Shown here piece after piece: positions 38,336 to 51,000 of a DNA stretch of 64,000 nt. The notes below the pieces were generated by a model, which did not search any database, had not been told where the DNA came from, and saw only the letters and a list, made by a program, of their open reading frames with translations. Numbering within the stretch: the stretch's first letter is position 1; the number at the start of each line of letters is the position of its first letter. Source of the stretch: Marsupella aquatica (lineage: Eukaryota; Marchantiophyta); NCBI GenBank assembly GCA_973895155.1, contig OZ316894.1:22320001-22384000 (forward strand), given 5' to 3'. A program made the translations under genes and the position numbers.

Positions 38336-41300
38336 TTACACTGGGCTCAGTCTCAAGTTCAGTTTTTTGTAATCTGATTTTGCCATTATCTTTGGAGCAT
38401 CGTCTAGTGATTCTATCATTCCAACCTTTGGTCCATTTCTCCATATAAAATGAGTTGCAGGACGGACTGTTTTCATATATCCAGTCCTGCCGATCTCGGA
38501 TCCAGAATTTTGTGAAAATGATAATACTACGGGGCTTCCTGTAGAAGCACTTGTAAAAACCAATTTAGTCTCTGATGAGCAATATAGAGGAGACAGGGGA
38601 GGATTTGAAGCACCTGCCTTCTCTTCTTCATTTGCAGCGGTCTCAGGTACTTGACGATCATCCTCCTTTGCAAGTGCAATGTCTGACATTTCTCCCAATT
38701 CTACTGCGTCAATATTGCCTAGACCATCTACGGTTGCCTTCCAATGTGCGTCCGATGTGGACGATGTAAGATCTGGGTCCGATTGGTGCATCCAATTCTC
38801 TACACCCGCAAAGGGATTTCTTGGTGGGTCGCCCTCAGGTCGACCCACAACATCAGCCAACCCCACACCAAAGTAGGGAATACCTACCACTTGTGTTCCA
38901 CATTCATCCAAATTTTGGGTGACCCTGTCGTCTGTGTCGTGACCCAATTCTCCTTCCTCAATATCATCTTCGCCCTGGTCTACGCCTTCTTTGGCACCAA
39001 CATGCTCGGAAACCCCATCGCGGGCTCTACCAAATTTGGAACCGCCCATCCGGTCACTCATTATGGAAGGAACTTTCTCGCAGAGAACCCTTCCATATGC
39101 CTGAGTGAAATCATATTCATCCTCAGTGTCTGAATATGCAAAGCATTCTCTGAAACACAACAATGACACCTTCATAACCTGTCCTCCCGAGAAAAAGTCA
39201 AGTATAGTCTCCCCTTCAGCCGAAAAAAATTCAATAATACTCTGCAGCATACATTTTGGCTTAGCGTGAATATTCACAAAGCCACCTCTACTTCCCACCA
39301 TCTCAAACATGGGAGCCTTTCGTAAGAAATCTCCAATGTGAAATGCCAAAGTTGACTCAGTCTCTGTCTCCTTACTTGTCTTACTCTTATTCTTATCTCG
39401 CTTCTCCGTCTTGTCTTCCACTTGGAAATCAGGGTCGATCGCCGAATTGTAAGAAAATTGGTAATTAAATCCAGGCCTGAACACTTGCTTCCAATCAAAT
39501 TTCTCCTTAGTGGTGATTCCTGCAAAGATTATCTCCTCCATACCACAACTGAAAAGTAAGCCCTCTGGAACTGGTGTATCACTCCGTCGATAGCTCCCGT
39601 AGTCGACGTGGATGTCCATTCCCTTTTCATGTTGCAATTTCCTAAGGGCACTCAAAATGTTTGCAGCAAGTGGCCCCGGATGCACAGTCATGACAACAAC
39701 AATTGTTGGATTTCTTGGAAGATCCACAATGTATTGTAGTAATGCAATAATTTCAGCATCGGTCCAAACATGTTGTCGGAGCCTACTGAAGTCAACAATG
39801 GCAAGAGGACACAAAGGCGAAGGCTCTTGTAGCATTTTCGGCACGATCGTCTTCATCAAATTCTCACTAAAAAATGTCAAGAAAGGCTCCGTGCGAGAAC
39901 GACCAATCCCACCAAATTCTTTACAATACAACCCATCTAGTCTGACCATCAGACTTTGTGGGAAACTCTCCTTGACCACATTCTTCTTCAATGAATTGTT
40001 GAGGTAAACCTCACCCGCTGCTCTCCTCAATTTTGTCATCTCAAGCTCAGATTTCAAGGAAGGCAACAATATCACCAGAGACTCCCAAGATGTGCCAACA
40101 GGAAACTTCTCACGATACTTTTCCACGAAATAGCCAATAATGATTGTTCTCAATTTGGACATTATCTTGATTGTAAGGGCCAAGTCTCCCATTGCGACAA
40201 GCTCTGATTTGTTGGTGATATCCTTCTTCAGCAAGACACGCTCCTCTTCAACATCCTTCAAGATCTCAATTATCTGTTTGCTACTAATCTCTCCTTCAAA
40301 GCATCGAAAGGTACCGGGAGTGATCAATTTTGGGGGTCTTGGCCCTCCATACCCACCAGCCCCGTCTTGGAGCTTCCCACTCAACCATTTTGCACACACG
40401 TTCTGCCATAATTCAAAGAGCTCATCTTCGGCAAAAAGTAACCAATAAATGCTCTTTAGGCTTGACTTCCCCATTGTAACCTTTGCCAGGGCAAACCAAT
40501 CCTGCATATCCAATGGACTTGACATTAGTTTCAGGGTACAATGCATATGTTAGAAAATTTATACCTATGTTTGAAATAGGCAACTTTGATATCTCCATTG
40601 CATGCGAAAGATTGAACATTCGATATACAAAAACGGCCGATGGCGGATTAATACTTTTTACAGGAATATCAAAAACTTCGCGGATGCCAAAAGTATAATA
40701 CTGCTCAATATTACGCAAAACCTCTTGGCCTTTGAGCACATCATCTTCTTTGGGTCCTTCTGTCGGACACATATCATCCTCTGGATGCAAGACAAAGTTT
40801 GAAGTCGACCCTGACATTGGTTTTGATTTCGCAACCTTTGCCTTCTTTGTCTGCTTTTTTTGGGGGCCCTCATCATCTTCATTTTTTTAACCATCTTCTT
40901 ACAGCGTGAACTCCCAGATTGTTTCTCTTGTTGAACAACCGGCTCTTGAAGCTTTTGTTTCTTCTCTGTCTTTGATTGCACACTTCTTTCCACTGTCTTC
41001 TTTCTCTCCTTTGCCTTATGCTTTGCTTCTTTTTTCTTCATCTCTGAAATCCACGTCCGGCACGCGGCCTCTTGAAACTCTGGACAAAAAATGAAACTCT
41101 TGTCGATTGCTTGCTCGTATGAAAAATGTGCCTTATCAATCATCCTTTGAACTATCCAAGTAGACGGAGGGTCCACACTGTCCGCATTGTCATGCATGTG
41201 CTTCTTTACGTAGAGAAATCCAAACACTAGGTCAACTCCACTTATTTGAGAACGCGTCTTCTCAAACATCTGATCAATTGTTACTCCATCTGGGAAGAAT

Positions 41301-42591
41301 CCCATATCAGCTACGCTTATCTCCAATCGAGCCATCCACTCAACATTCAGTAAAGTCGAGTAGAGTTTTATTGGCACTAGAAGTCTCATCCACTGAGATT
41401 TCTCATTGGACTCAACAATAATCGTTGCATTGCGGTTGTTGTCCGTGTTCACAAGGACGACTGGACCTAGAGTAACAATTGTCTTGCGGTCATTCAATTG
41501 ACTTGTGAGGCCCTTGAAACAAATCAAGAGACTGCCTTCCGCCGACACCCCAACTTCTAGTGCCCATCTAAATCCTGGAGTATCTTGGTCAGGGAAAACA
41601 AAGTCCTTGATATCCTCGTCCATAATATTTAACTCCGGCTTCTCAAGATTTTTTCCTGGTAAGAAACATTGAAAACAAAATGGTCAGCATCATATTTTTA
41701 ACATTGACATGTGGAAAACTTTCAAGGTGCCTCGCCCTTGGGGCGAGGCGACAAATAGAAGATTGCAAAATCTTCTTTGCTCCTAGTGCAATTAGCCCTG
41801 CCACCTCATCCAAGCAATCAAACATTATTTAGGAATGCAGACGATATCGCCTCACCCCAAGGGCGAGGCAACTTCTAGGAAAGCAAACAACATTTAGGAA
41901 TGCAGACAACATCGCCTCGCCCCAAGGGCGAGGCAACTTCTGGAAAGCAGACAACATTTAGGAATGCAAAGGACATCGCCTCGCCCCAAGGGCGAGGCAA
42001 CTTCTGGGAAAGCAAACAACATTTAGGAATGTAGAGGACATCGCCTCGCCCCAAGGGCGAGGCAACTTCTGGGAATGCAGACAACATTTAGGAATGCAGA
42101 TAACATCGCCTCGCCCCAAGGGCGAGGCAACTTCTGGGAATGTAGACTACATTTGAGGAATGCAGACGACATCGCCTCGCCCCAAGAGCGAGGCAAAAAA
42201 TAGAATATAGCTAAAGATCCTTTATTAATGTAAGATACAAGGTCCAATACGCCTTCGGAGCAACAAGAAATCTAGAATGAAGTAGACGTCGCCTCGACCT
42301 TGGGGCGAGGCGACTGCAAAGGAATATAGAAATTTTCCTAATAAGAAATTTGAAATCCAAATTAAAGTAAAGTTGCCTCGCCCTTAGGGCGAGGCAAGAA
42401 GTTGAAGCAGATGGTGCCTTACGTGGAAAAGTTAATTGGGCTTTCTTTGACGCCTCCAACGCATTGTTAACCAATTTTTGGACATCCGGGTCTTCAGGGT
42501 CATATTCATACAGAGAGTTATAATTGAAGTTCAATGACTCTTGAGAACTGGCGGAGGTGGTGGAAGCTTCAGAACTGGAGGAAGTAGACAT
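38336..42591 (-). pseudogene. Large gene with amino-methyltransferase-like domain, frame-broken
   Basis: Exon 1 is 42591-42423 (MSTSSSSEASTTSA, acidic, Ser-rich). It joins in phase to an exon running from 41655 to a stop at 38336. Total about 1,160 codons. The exon 2 frame breaks at a run of seven A (minus strand, 40882-40888) after a Lys-rich stretch, and again near 40,500-40,560. The central part contains IVDFSRLRQ, a possible relic of the catalytic DPPY region, VVVMTVHPGPLAANIL, then MLQSIIEFFSAEGETILDFFSGG (39,180-39,260) followed by CFAYSDTEDEYDF. This order and the ILDFFSGG box resemble the C-terminal FxGxG region of beta-class N4/N6 DNA methyltransferases. The DPPY tetrad is not intact, so activity is doubtful. 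The C-terminal third is acidic and low-complexity. Family unrecognised beyond this; it is divergent from the gene at 44.2 kb. Confidence 0.6.
41729..42396. repeat. Palindrome array B in intron (GCCTCGCCC...GGGCGAGGC)
   Basis: Six near-identical units of 64-66 bp with palindrome starts at 41849, 41914, 41978, 42043, 42108 and 42174, plus isolated palindromes at 41729, 42291 and 42375. Each carries GCCTCGCCC, a 2-4-base loop and GGGCGAGGC, so each can form a 9-bp GC-rich hairpin. Between them is CAACTTCTGGGAATGCAGAC-type sequence. The array lies wholly inside the intron (42422-41656) of the methyltransferase-like gene. Confidence 0.93.
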
Positions 42592-43729
42592 TGTAAGGGG
42601 CGAGTGAGATTTAAGATGACATGTGGCAACAATGGAGAATGCCACAGGCTGCAAGAGGGCACTAACAGGCAAACAATGATCGAGAGAGCAACCCAAAAGG
42701 GAAGGGAGCAAGGCGGAAATAAAAGCCTTAGAGCGAGGCGGAAAACAAATCCCAAGAGCGAGGCAAAAACAAAAGCCCTAGAGCGAGGCAAGAGGGAGGC
42801 AAGGAGTGAGGAGACGAGAGAGGAGGCAAGAGGGAGGCAAGGAAATGAGGCCTCAAGCGCAGGGTCTGCCTTCCTATACCCCCTACGAGCAAGGAGTCCG
42901 AGGAGGCAAGGATCCGAGAGGGTACGGAGGCATCAATGTGCGCCAATGATGGAGACCCTCCTCGGTGCATGTGATCGTGAGTCACCGATGGTGTGACCAC
43001 TCACGACCACTCGCGACTCACCTACCAATTTTAAACTTCCGAGCTGTCAGTGGTGTGTGCTCGCAACTCACCTATCACTCGTGAGTGATTGGCTGACACC
43101 CTATCCGATGTCTACTTGTGTGCTGGGTGCGTGCCTCATCCACCCGTGCCCGATCTGTTGGTGTCCACTCGTGTGCTGGGTAATGTGTGGGCTTTTTGCC
43201 TCTCAAACTGAGTATAGACCTCCCACAATCCATTTTTTGGTTCATTGTCATTTAGACAGTGATTGGTACGATCATTGACTCTCCTCTGTCCGAGTGCCTT
43301 GTTTAGGTCCGCATGGTTGAATGCAAGGTTTAGTAAGGGCACTGGTGAGCACTATGGTGCTAAGAGTTACAATGCTGGCATCCAAGGTACCCATTTAGCT
43401 TGTACAAGGGTGGACAGAGATATATTGCGGAGCAGGTTAGTGATTTTATTTATTTATCTTAGAAGTACTAGCTCAACTACATCTAATTCAATACCTTTAA
43501 GCCAAACCTAGATTAAGATTTACACATTAGGTTCTAGATCATATATTTTACTCATTCTAGACCTTTATCCACAATCTAGCATGTGTAGAACTTACTGTAC
43601 CCCTTTATGTGATTACTAACATAGTTTTTAGAAGTGGGTCGGAATTATTTCGTGCCGACCTGACTATGTCATCTTAACTAGCATTTTAAACTGGTATATA
43701 AAAGCATAAGCAAGATAGTTTCACAAATA
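42592..43729. other. Intergenic between divergent genes
   Basis: The first 250 bases (42,720-42,870) are rich in half-sites GAGCGAGGC and GGGAGGCAAGG, related to array B, and would be the 5' leader of the minus-strand gene. A further stretch (42,960-43,200) has repeated ACTCGCGACTCACC/ACTCGTG-like motifs. No coding exon was recognised. Confidence 0.5.
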
Positions 43730-44090
43730 GTTTTGACATAATTTCAACTTAATAGTTGGAGTAGGGTCGAAATAATTCTGACCCAACTTATCAATGTTTA
43801 GTCAATTAAATCATTTTAAGACATATTGTTGGAGGAGGGTCGAAATAATTCCGACCCGACTTGTAAATGTTTAGTCAATTCAATCATTTTAAGACATATT
43901 GTTGGAGGAGGGTCGAAATAATTCCGACCCAACTTGTAAATGTTTAGTCAATTCAATCATTTCAAGACATATTGTTGGAGGAGGGTCGAAATAATTCCGA
44001 CCCGACTTGTAAATGTTTAGTCAATTCAATCATTTCAAGACATAATGTTGGAGGAGGGTCGAAATAATTCCGACCCGACTTGAATGTATT
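43730..44090. repeat. Palindrome array C, 73-bp tandem repeat
   Basis: Five units with GGGTCG...CGACCC palindromes starting at 43764, 43837, 43910, 43983 and 44056, exactly 73 bp apart. Spacers read TTGTAAATGTTTAGTCAATT and ATCATTT(T/C)AAGACATA. A diverged extra palindrome lies at about 43,635. The array sits 120 bp upstream of the start codon of the following gene, so it may be its promoter region. Confidence 0.95.
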
Positions 44091-44208
44091 TAGGGTTTTG
44101 AGTGATTTTACAATATTTTTTGGAGGAGAGTCCAGATTTTGAAACATGATCGTAACATGGGGAACTTAACAATTTCTAACTTTATTTGAATATAGATAGT
44201 CCGCTATC

Positions 44209-47200
44209 ATGATCAATTTTACACGAGGGGATGAAGTGTCATTGGTGATCGATGGATTTGAAACGGCAATTGGGATAGTTCAAAAGGTTGACCCCCAGGA
44301 TACTATACAGAACATTTGTCTAGGGGACAATCGAATTGGGGTATTGATCAAAAAGTGTTTTGATGGATCGCGTCAACTTCCATTTCCTTCGCCCAAATTT
44401 TCTACATTGGCTGAGGCAATTGACTCCTGCGTGGTTTGGGATTGTGCATTGGCATACTTGAGGTCATCAACTCAGCGTCGAAGAATCAATGTCGATGATT
44501 TCTCTTTGGCTGGAGATGCTGGAAATGATAAATCCAAAATTGATGCAAGGGTTGAAGAGGACGTGTTCAAGGAAAGAGATGAAGTTCAGATGTTCATTTT
44601 TGATCAGTTGGTTGCAAATGGAGTCGTTTTCAAGACAAATCCGATGGATATTTGTCATACTGAAACACTCGGGGTTGGTCGCATAAGTATAAGAATATCT
44701 GATATTGTTAAGGGAAATCAAAAATTGCCATACTCGCACCCTGGAGCTGATACAATAGAAGAGGCCTTGCATACCTGGGTTATCTGGGATGTTGCGCATG
44801 TTTCTAGAAAGGGCACTCTACGAGATTTTGGCGTGTTTGGTAGTTCAAATATTTTCAATGATCTTCCATTAAAAGATTTTACACTACATTCCAACTGGAT
44901 GGCGGAGGAGGTTGATTTGTATGACGCTTCTCGTTGTCGAAAGGTTGCAACAGGTGTTATCACGGTCCCATTTGAAACAGGTGCCGTTGATGATGAACTT
45001 CTTGGTGCAGATCATGTTGGTGTTGCTGTTGTGAATATCAATGAACCCGGATTATTTCCAAATATCCGTGTTGGTACCCCTGGCTTGGTGAGGTGGGAAA
45101 TCAAATCCCTTCTATTGATTTCGTCTCAAAGGTTTCTTGGGGATATCCTTGAGGAAGTTTCAGAGAAGTGGATGGAGTCGGGTCGAACTAAGGGCGATCC
45201 GGATTCGGATGGTGATGGTAAACCTACAAAAAGACCATATAATTTCATTAGGAGGACAAAAGTTGATCTTGAGGAGAGGAAGAAAAGGCATTTGGAGTCG
45301 AGGGCACTTTTGAAAATTAACGAGGAGTCCATTGATTCCATCCAAAGAGAAGGTTGTTGCAAGCTGAAGTGTTGCTTGAACATGCCCAGGGAGGACTTAG
45401 AGGCAATGAGGAGGGAATACCATGGAATGTCAAGTGACAACAAAAAAAGTCACATCTTTAGTCTCTTTGGGTGTAGAGAGGAGCAAGTCAAGAGAAAGGG
45501 ATTTTTTGTTCTAAAGGGACGTGTGGTTTGTAAAGATGCATTTATTAAAATGCATGGGTTCAGTACAACAAAGTACTATGACTACAAAAATCAATACAAA
45601 GCTGGTTGCACAATTGGTTTCCATGGAAATCAGGGACAACGGAAGACACGATCAAGCACTTTGCACGCTCGCGCCTTGTTGGAGTCCATTTTAATCCAAA
45701 ATGGGGAACCAATGCCACATCTTCCCTATGGTGGGTTCAACGGCACTGACACTATTGAATATCGGCTCCCATCTTGTTTTACTAAGAAGGAGATTTTCCA
45801 AGAGGTGTTTACCAAGATGGAATTAGATGGGTTTGCTAAGGTTACTGAAGTTACTATGTACAACATCTGGAAAAACTCATTTGATAATTTTGACTTTCAC
45901 AAGGGAAGTGCATTTGCCAAGTGCACATTTTGCACTGAGTTCAAAGATCAATTGATGCGGGAGAAGAGAAAAAAAGAGCGTGCAGAGATTGAAGAGAAAA
46001 GAGCGCGACATCTTTGTGAACAAATGTCAAGAAGATATGTTTACTATGCTCATAGGGTTCTTGCAAAGAAGGATCCTCAAAACTATCTTTGCATTATTCA
46101 CGATAAGATGGATCAAGCCAAGACTTGGATCCCCAGGTTGGTCCCCACTCCAAATCCCTCTCTGGTAGTGGTCAGCCTTTGCCTATTGCTCTTACTGGGA
46201 TGTTAACCCATGGAAGAGATCCTGGAGTGTATGCACATTTTAGTTTGACTGGACTTTGGCTTGGAGATGCAGACTTTACCGTGACATCTTTGGCCAAATG
46301 CCTTCGAGATTTGGAAGATTACACAGGAGACAAAACTAGAGACCTTCTTGAGGGATTGAATTGGAATGCAACTAGGCCAATATTTCAGTCCCTTCTAGAC
46401 TTTGAAGCATTTCTGGCCGGTTACTTGGAACCCAAAAATGTTTCAATTGTTCGATTTCAAGGCATTGAAGATGGTCAGGAGACTAAAAAGTCAAGCACAG
46501 TGGATGTTGGTTCTAAGGATGATCCTGAGACTACTAGGGGCTCTTTCAAGCCCTTACCAAGGCACCTAATGTTGCAGATGGACAATTCAGGGAAAGATAA
46601 CAAAAATCAATATGTGATGGCATTTTGCACTGAGCTTGTTAGCAGGGGGTGTTTGAAACTGTGCAAATGTCATTCCTCATGGTTGGCCACACCCATGAAG
46701 ACGTGGATGCATTATTTTCTCAAGTATCCAAACAGGTCAGATACAAAGAGGTTGCTACCCTCTTGGGGTTGATGGCTGAGGTTTGGGAGTGTGAAAGCAT
46801 TCATCCTGTACCACGATTGATTCAAGAGGTTGCATCTTACAAGGAGTATTTGAAAACTTTCCAGGTGAAAGAGATAGAAGGTCACTCAAAACCAGTGGCT
46901 TTTCTTTTCTCCATGAGGGATAATGTGCCAGTGTATCAATATAAAGCACATGTCAAGCAACCTTGGCTTCCGGCAATGGGGAGGTCCATTTGGAGAACTG
47001 ATCCCATCACAAATGCGCTCATTTGACCGGAAGGCCAACCATTTGCAAAACCTATATCTGGGATGTACAAAAGAAGGCTGGAGAAATCATCCCATTCCTT
47101 AATCGCTATATTGATTTCTTGAAGAAAAGTTGTAAGGATGAGACCTCTGCAGCATATAAAGAGAGATTTCCTCTGGTCAAATATTGGGAGAATCTTGTGC

Positions 47201-47787
47201 AAGCACTGTCCGAGGAACTTACAATAGAAGGGGAGGGGGAAAGATATTTGTCATTGACAACTGATTTTTGGCCAAAGACTAACCATGGCACAGGTTACAA
47301 GATGATTTTGGGGACATCTCAGCCGTCAAGTGAACCTTCTCAAAATCCAGAGATGATGGACCTTCAAAATGAGTACATGGAAGAGATGGAAGATCAAGCT
47401 GCACCCTTTGTTGGTGCACGACAAGAGCGAGAACCTGCACGTTGGATTCCTCTACAAGATATTCAAGAAGGTCACTTTGTATTTTTACGTCCAGAGGATG
47501 AATGGGAACAGGAAAATGGCAAAGGGCGTTTCTGGTTGGTTCGAGCTTTGGGTGGTGTGGATCCAAACCATGAGGTTCCCTCAATAGATTTGCAACATAT
47601 TGAAGGGTCTTCTTCAACGTCTGTTGAGAGCATTCCTCTTAGGAATGCTCCTATGTTCCAAGTACAATGGTGGAGGCCTAAACATGGTAAGCATGATGCA
47701 AAGGATGATGTTCGATATGAACGTTGCTTTCAAACCACTAAGACTTGGGAGCTGGATCCTGGGTTTGACAATGTTACTCAAAGTTAG
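44209..47787 (+). pseudogene. DUF7869-like, transposase-like gene, frame-broken
   Basis: Starts at ATG 44209; about 1,190 codons in pieces 44209-46145, about 46145-46645, 46649-47026 and about 47040-47787. The N-terminus has three related repeats (residues about 5-80, 125-200 and 230-305, each ending like VVWD/VIWD/VRWE) resembling DUF8039-type domains of plant transposon-associated proteins. A Cys-rich segment (CCKLKCCLNMP) follows, then IHDKMDQAKTWIPR, LMLQMDNSGKDNKNQY and MVGHTHEDVDALFS, which I know from DUF7869 proteins. Spaced Asp, Asp and Glu/Asp residues in these blocks would suit a DDE-type RNase H fold (inference). Breaks lie near 46,135-46,160, at the G5 run 46645-46649 and near 47,025-47,065. 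The C-terminus has WIPLQDIQEGHFVFLRPEDE and WWRPKHG. Confidence 0.75.
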
Positions 47788-48005
47788 CAGTTTGCAAATT
47801 CTGCAATGTATGGGTTTAAGTCAGGTGCTAAAGAACAAAATATTATGGATAGAGGTTTGACAATTCCTAAGAATGTTTTGAAAACTCTCAAAATTTACAT
47901 GGAAGGTATAATTGATGAGTAGATTGATAGAACTCGTAGGTTACAAGTCTCCACTCAAATGACTTGTGATTAAGAGGGTCGAGTTGATTTCCATGCATTG
48001 GTCTA
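47788..48005. other. 3' flank of the DUF7869-like gene, gypsy target
   Basis: Short AT-rich 3' flank. The last five bases GTCTA (48001-48005) are the left copy of the gypsy target-site duplication; the sequence continues at 63537. Confidence 0.8.
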
Positions 48006-51000
48006 TGTGGTGCGTCCCATGGCTCCCTAAACCCAAGAAACCCCCCAGCTCAAGCCGATTCCCGCAGGTTTTGTGTTTGGCGAGGCCGTTTCCGCGGCTT
48101 AGCGGCATGGGACGCTGCTAACCTTCTACTACTACTATTAACATTTTACACACATATACTGGACAGATCCTTCATCGGGTCATGAGATACGTAGCCGGCC
48201 TAATATAGGCCTTCCCCTGTCTTCCCCTGTCTTCTTGTTAGGTATGTTTGGATTCCGCCGCCGGAATGATCCCCAATAGGCTTGGTTAAGCCGCTAAGAC
48301 CTCTCTCAGCTCGACACATCCAACTCTCACTCCCCTGCTTACTTTCCTTCCTTCTGTTGATGTGGGCACTCTTCACACAAGTTAATGCGACACACAAATA
48401 GCAAAATGACTCATTCTGACTGAGTCATACCATGCACTTGCCATACAAACAGTACATCTCATACACAAGTTCTGCGAACTAAGCCGTGAGGCCAACTCTA
48501 TTCAGCTCTTAGGCATGAGGAAACATGAATATACACAAGGGTCATTGTATGACTAACCGAGAGCTTCTCGTACTACTTGATCCCAGCCCGGCTGGTGCAA
48601 ACTAAAAACTTGCTAAAGAAGAGGCCCTGAGCTCCCCGCTGCCCAGGTACTTATCCTGGTAGTGGATCCGCCATTCTTTGCATCGTAAGCCTAATCTACC
48701 TGACAGTAATCTACTTGCCCGAATCTACCTATGTACAGCAAGGCAGGAGCACAAGTGTTGCTCCTACCAGTGGGACCGCAATCCCACTAAGCTAAGTGTC
48801 AGGGCCGCTCCTGGTTCTGATCCTAATCCTAAACGTGGAGATCCGCGCCCGCCCTGCCCACTCACGCCTCCTCCCTCCACGTCCGCCCTCCCTAAAAGGA
48901 ACGGCGCCCTTGCACCGTCACGACACCGGTGGTGGATCCTCAATGGACGCCCCCAACACTTCCTCCTCAGCCACTGCCGTTGGCCCGCCTACTGACAGAT
49001 TACCTGCCCTTGACCGAGTCAACTCTCCATCGGCCTGACTGGGTCCACCTTCGGCTTCAGCCTCGACACCGGCCTCGGCAATACCCACGGCTTCGGCCTC
49101 AGCCACTCCCACGGCTTCGGCTTCAGCCACTCCCTCGGCTTCGGCCTCCCCTTCCCCTAGGGTAGTTGGATCCTTAGCCGTGACCCTGTCTGGGGTCGGT
49201 GCTGGGTCTACCTCCTTGATCACCACGGCCTGTGAAGTCGTATTACTCCTTGACCCTAAAGGTTTCCGCTTCTTCTTCGTTGGTGGCTCGGCAGCTGGTC
49301 CCTTCCCCTTCCCACTTACTTCCGGCACTGGTGCAGTTGACGCGGCTTGTCCTTCGGCAATTACCATCCCTGGTAACTGGTTTGTCCCAACGGGAGATGG
49401 ACCTGCTGCAGCTAAGCATTTAAATACTGCGGCTTGTTTCTTCAGCCGCTCTGTTTGGTTGTCGGCCCGCCGCTGTAGGTTCTCCATCTTCCTCGTGATT
49501 TCCTCCAACTCCTCTTGGGTTTCATCCAGGTCCTTACGTGCCCCCTCCAGCTCGTTTTTGGCCTCCTCCTGCTCCCTGTGGGCTTCCTCCAATTCCTTCT
49601 TCAAGGTAGCCCTCTCCTCCCGGGTTGCTCTTAGCTCCTTGTCGAGCTCTGCAATGATGACAGACTCCATCTGGTTCATCTTGGCGTAAGTCTGTTCGAG
49701 CATCTCGTCCTTCTCCCTTAGGTCGGCCTTGAAGCTGGCCGTCAGGGACGCAAGCTCCTGCTGCAGCGCCATAATCCCTTGATAGGATTTCCCTAACTCG
49801 ACCTCCTTCTGCTCAAGGGCTCCGCGGATTTTCTTGAGCTCCCCTTTCAACGCCCATTCCTTTCTTTGGGTCTCCGCCATGGCCCGGCTGTTGGCTGTTA
49901 TGTGGGCCTCCTCTGTATTCTTCAGCTCTTGCTTCCACTTCTCCCTCTCTTTGATCGTGTCGGCCAACTCTTCCTGCGTCTGAGTCAGTTTATCCTTGAT
50001 ATTCTGATTATCAGCCTGCGCGGTGTCCAACTGCCCCTGCATGATGTTGAGCTCATGTCGTTTAATCCGCAGTTCATCTTGGGCTTTCTTGGCCGCCCTT
50101 AGATCTTCAATCTCGGCTTCCATCCTCCTAAGTCGCCGAATGACCTCGTCCTTCTTGCTTCTCTCTAAAGCCACCGCTTCTTCTAATTGGTGCTTCTCCA
50201 ACTGCTCCCTATGGAAAAAGGGTCCTACCTCCAACTCCTCTCCAAAGATGCCGAGCGCAAGTTCCCCACACATCTCACCATACTCCATGGCTCTATTCTT
50301 AGCGTAGGTGGAGTAAGTAGAAGTGATCGGCATCGCCCATCGTGGCCTCTGCTCCCAAGCCGTCCTGCGGATCTCTTCAATCGTGGCTAGAGGTTTGCTT
50401 CCTTTTTCGGCTAGCCGCCTGATGTCCTCCGGCCAATCTCCTCCTGGTAAATCCTTTTCCTTAGCCAGGGCGGCCTCTTCCTCCTGCTTGATTCGCTCCT
50501 GAAATTCCTGCACCGTCTGTTTTATGCCGTCGAAGCTCGGGGGAGCAACATCTGGTGGGGGAGACTCAGGGCTACTCTGCTGGTTGGGGTCCCCTCGCAC
50601 TACCCTTGGAAGTGTGGGGACAAACCGGCCACAGGTCCTTACTCCTGGAACGTGATGGTCCGACCCATAGCCGGAATTATCATGGCTGCAGTCCTCCACT
50701 GCCTCCTCTACCTCTTGGACGTCCGGCTTCTCCCTCTCCTCTTCGTCGGTAGGAGCTTCAGGCAATTCTGCCTCAGATTCGGAGCTTGAGGTTCCCACGT
50801 ACATTCGAACACCTGGCTTGGATTCCGGCCTGATTCTCTCCTTGTCTCCAGCAAAGGGGTTTTCTCTTGTGAGCCGGTGTAGGCCTACCTCTGTAGTAGT
50901 GTCCTGCATTGTTGCCGTTGCCGTTGTTGTTGCCGATGCCGATTTCTTTTCTTTCTCCAGTAGTTTCAGCAGACTCTGCATGCCTGGTTGCTGCATCGGC

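Noticed and set aside
40500-40572. A short intron explaining the second frame break of the methyltransferase-like gene
   Set aside because: Possible GT-AG pairs give introns of 39 or 63 bases that are too short or do not restore the frame.
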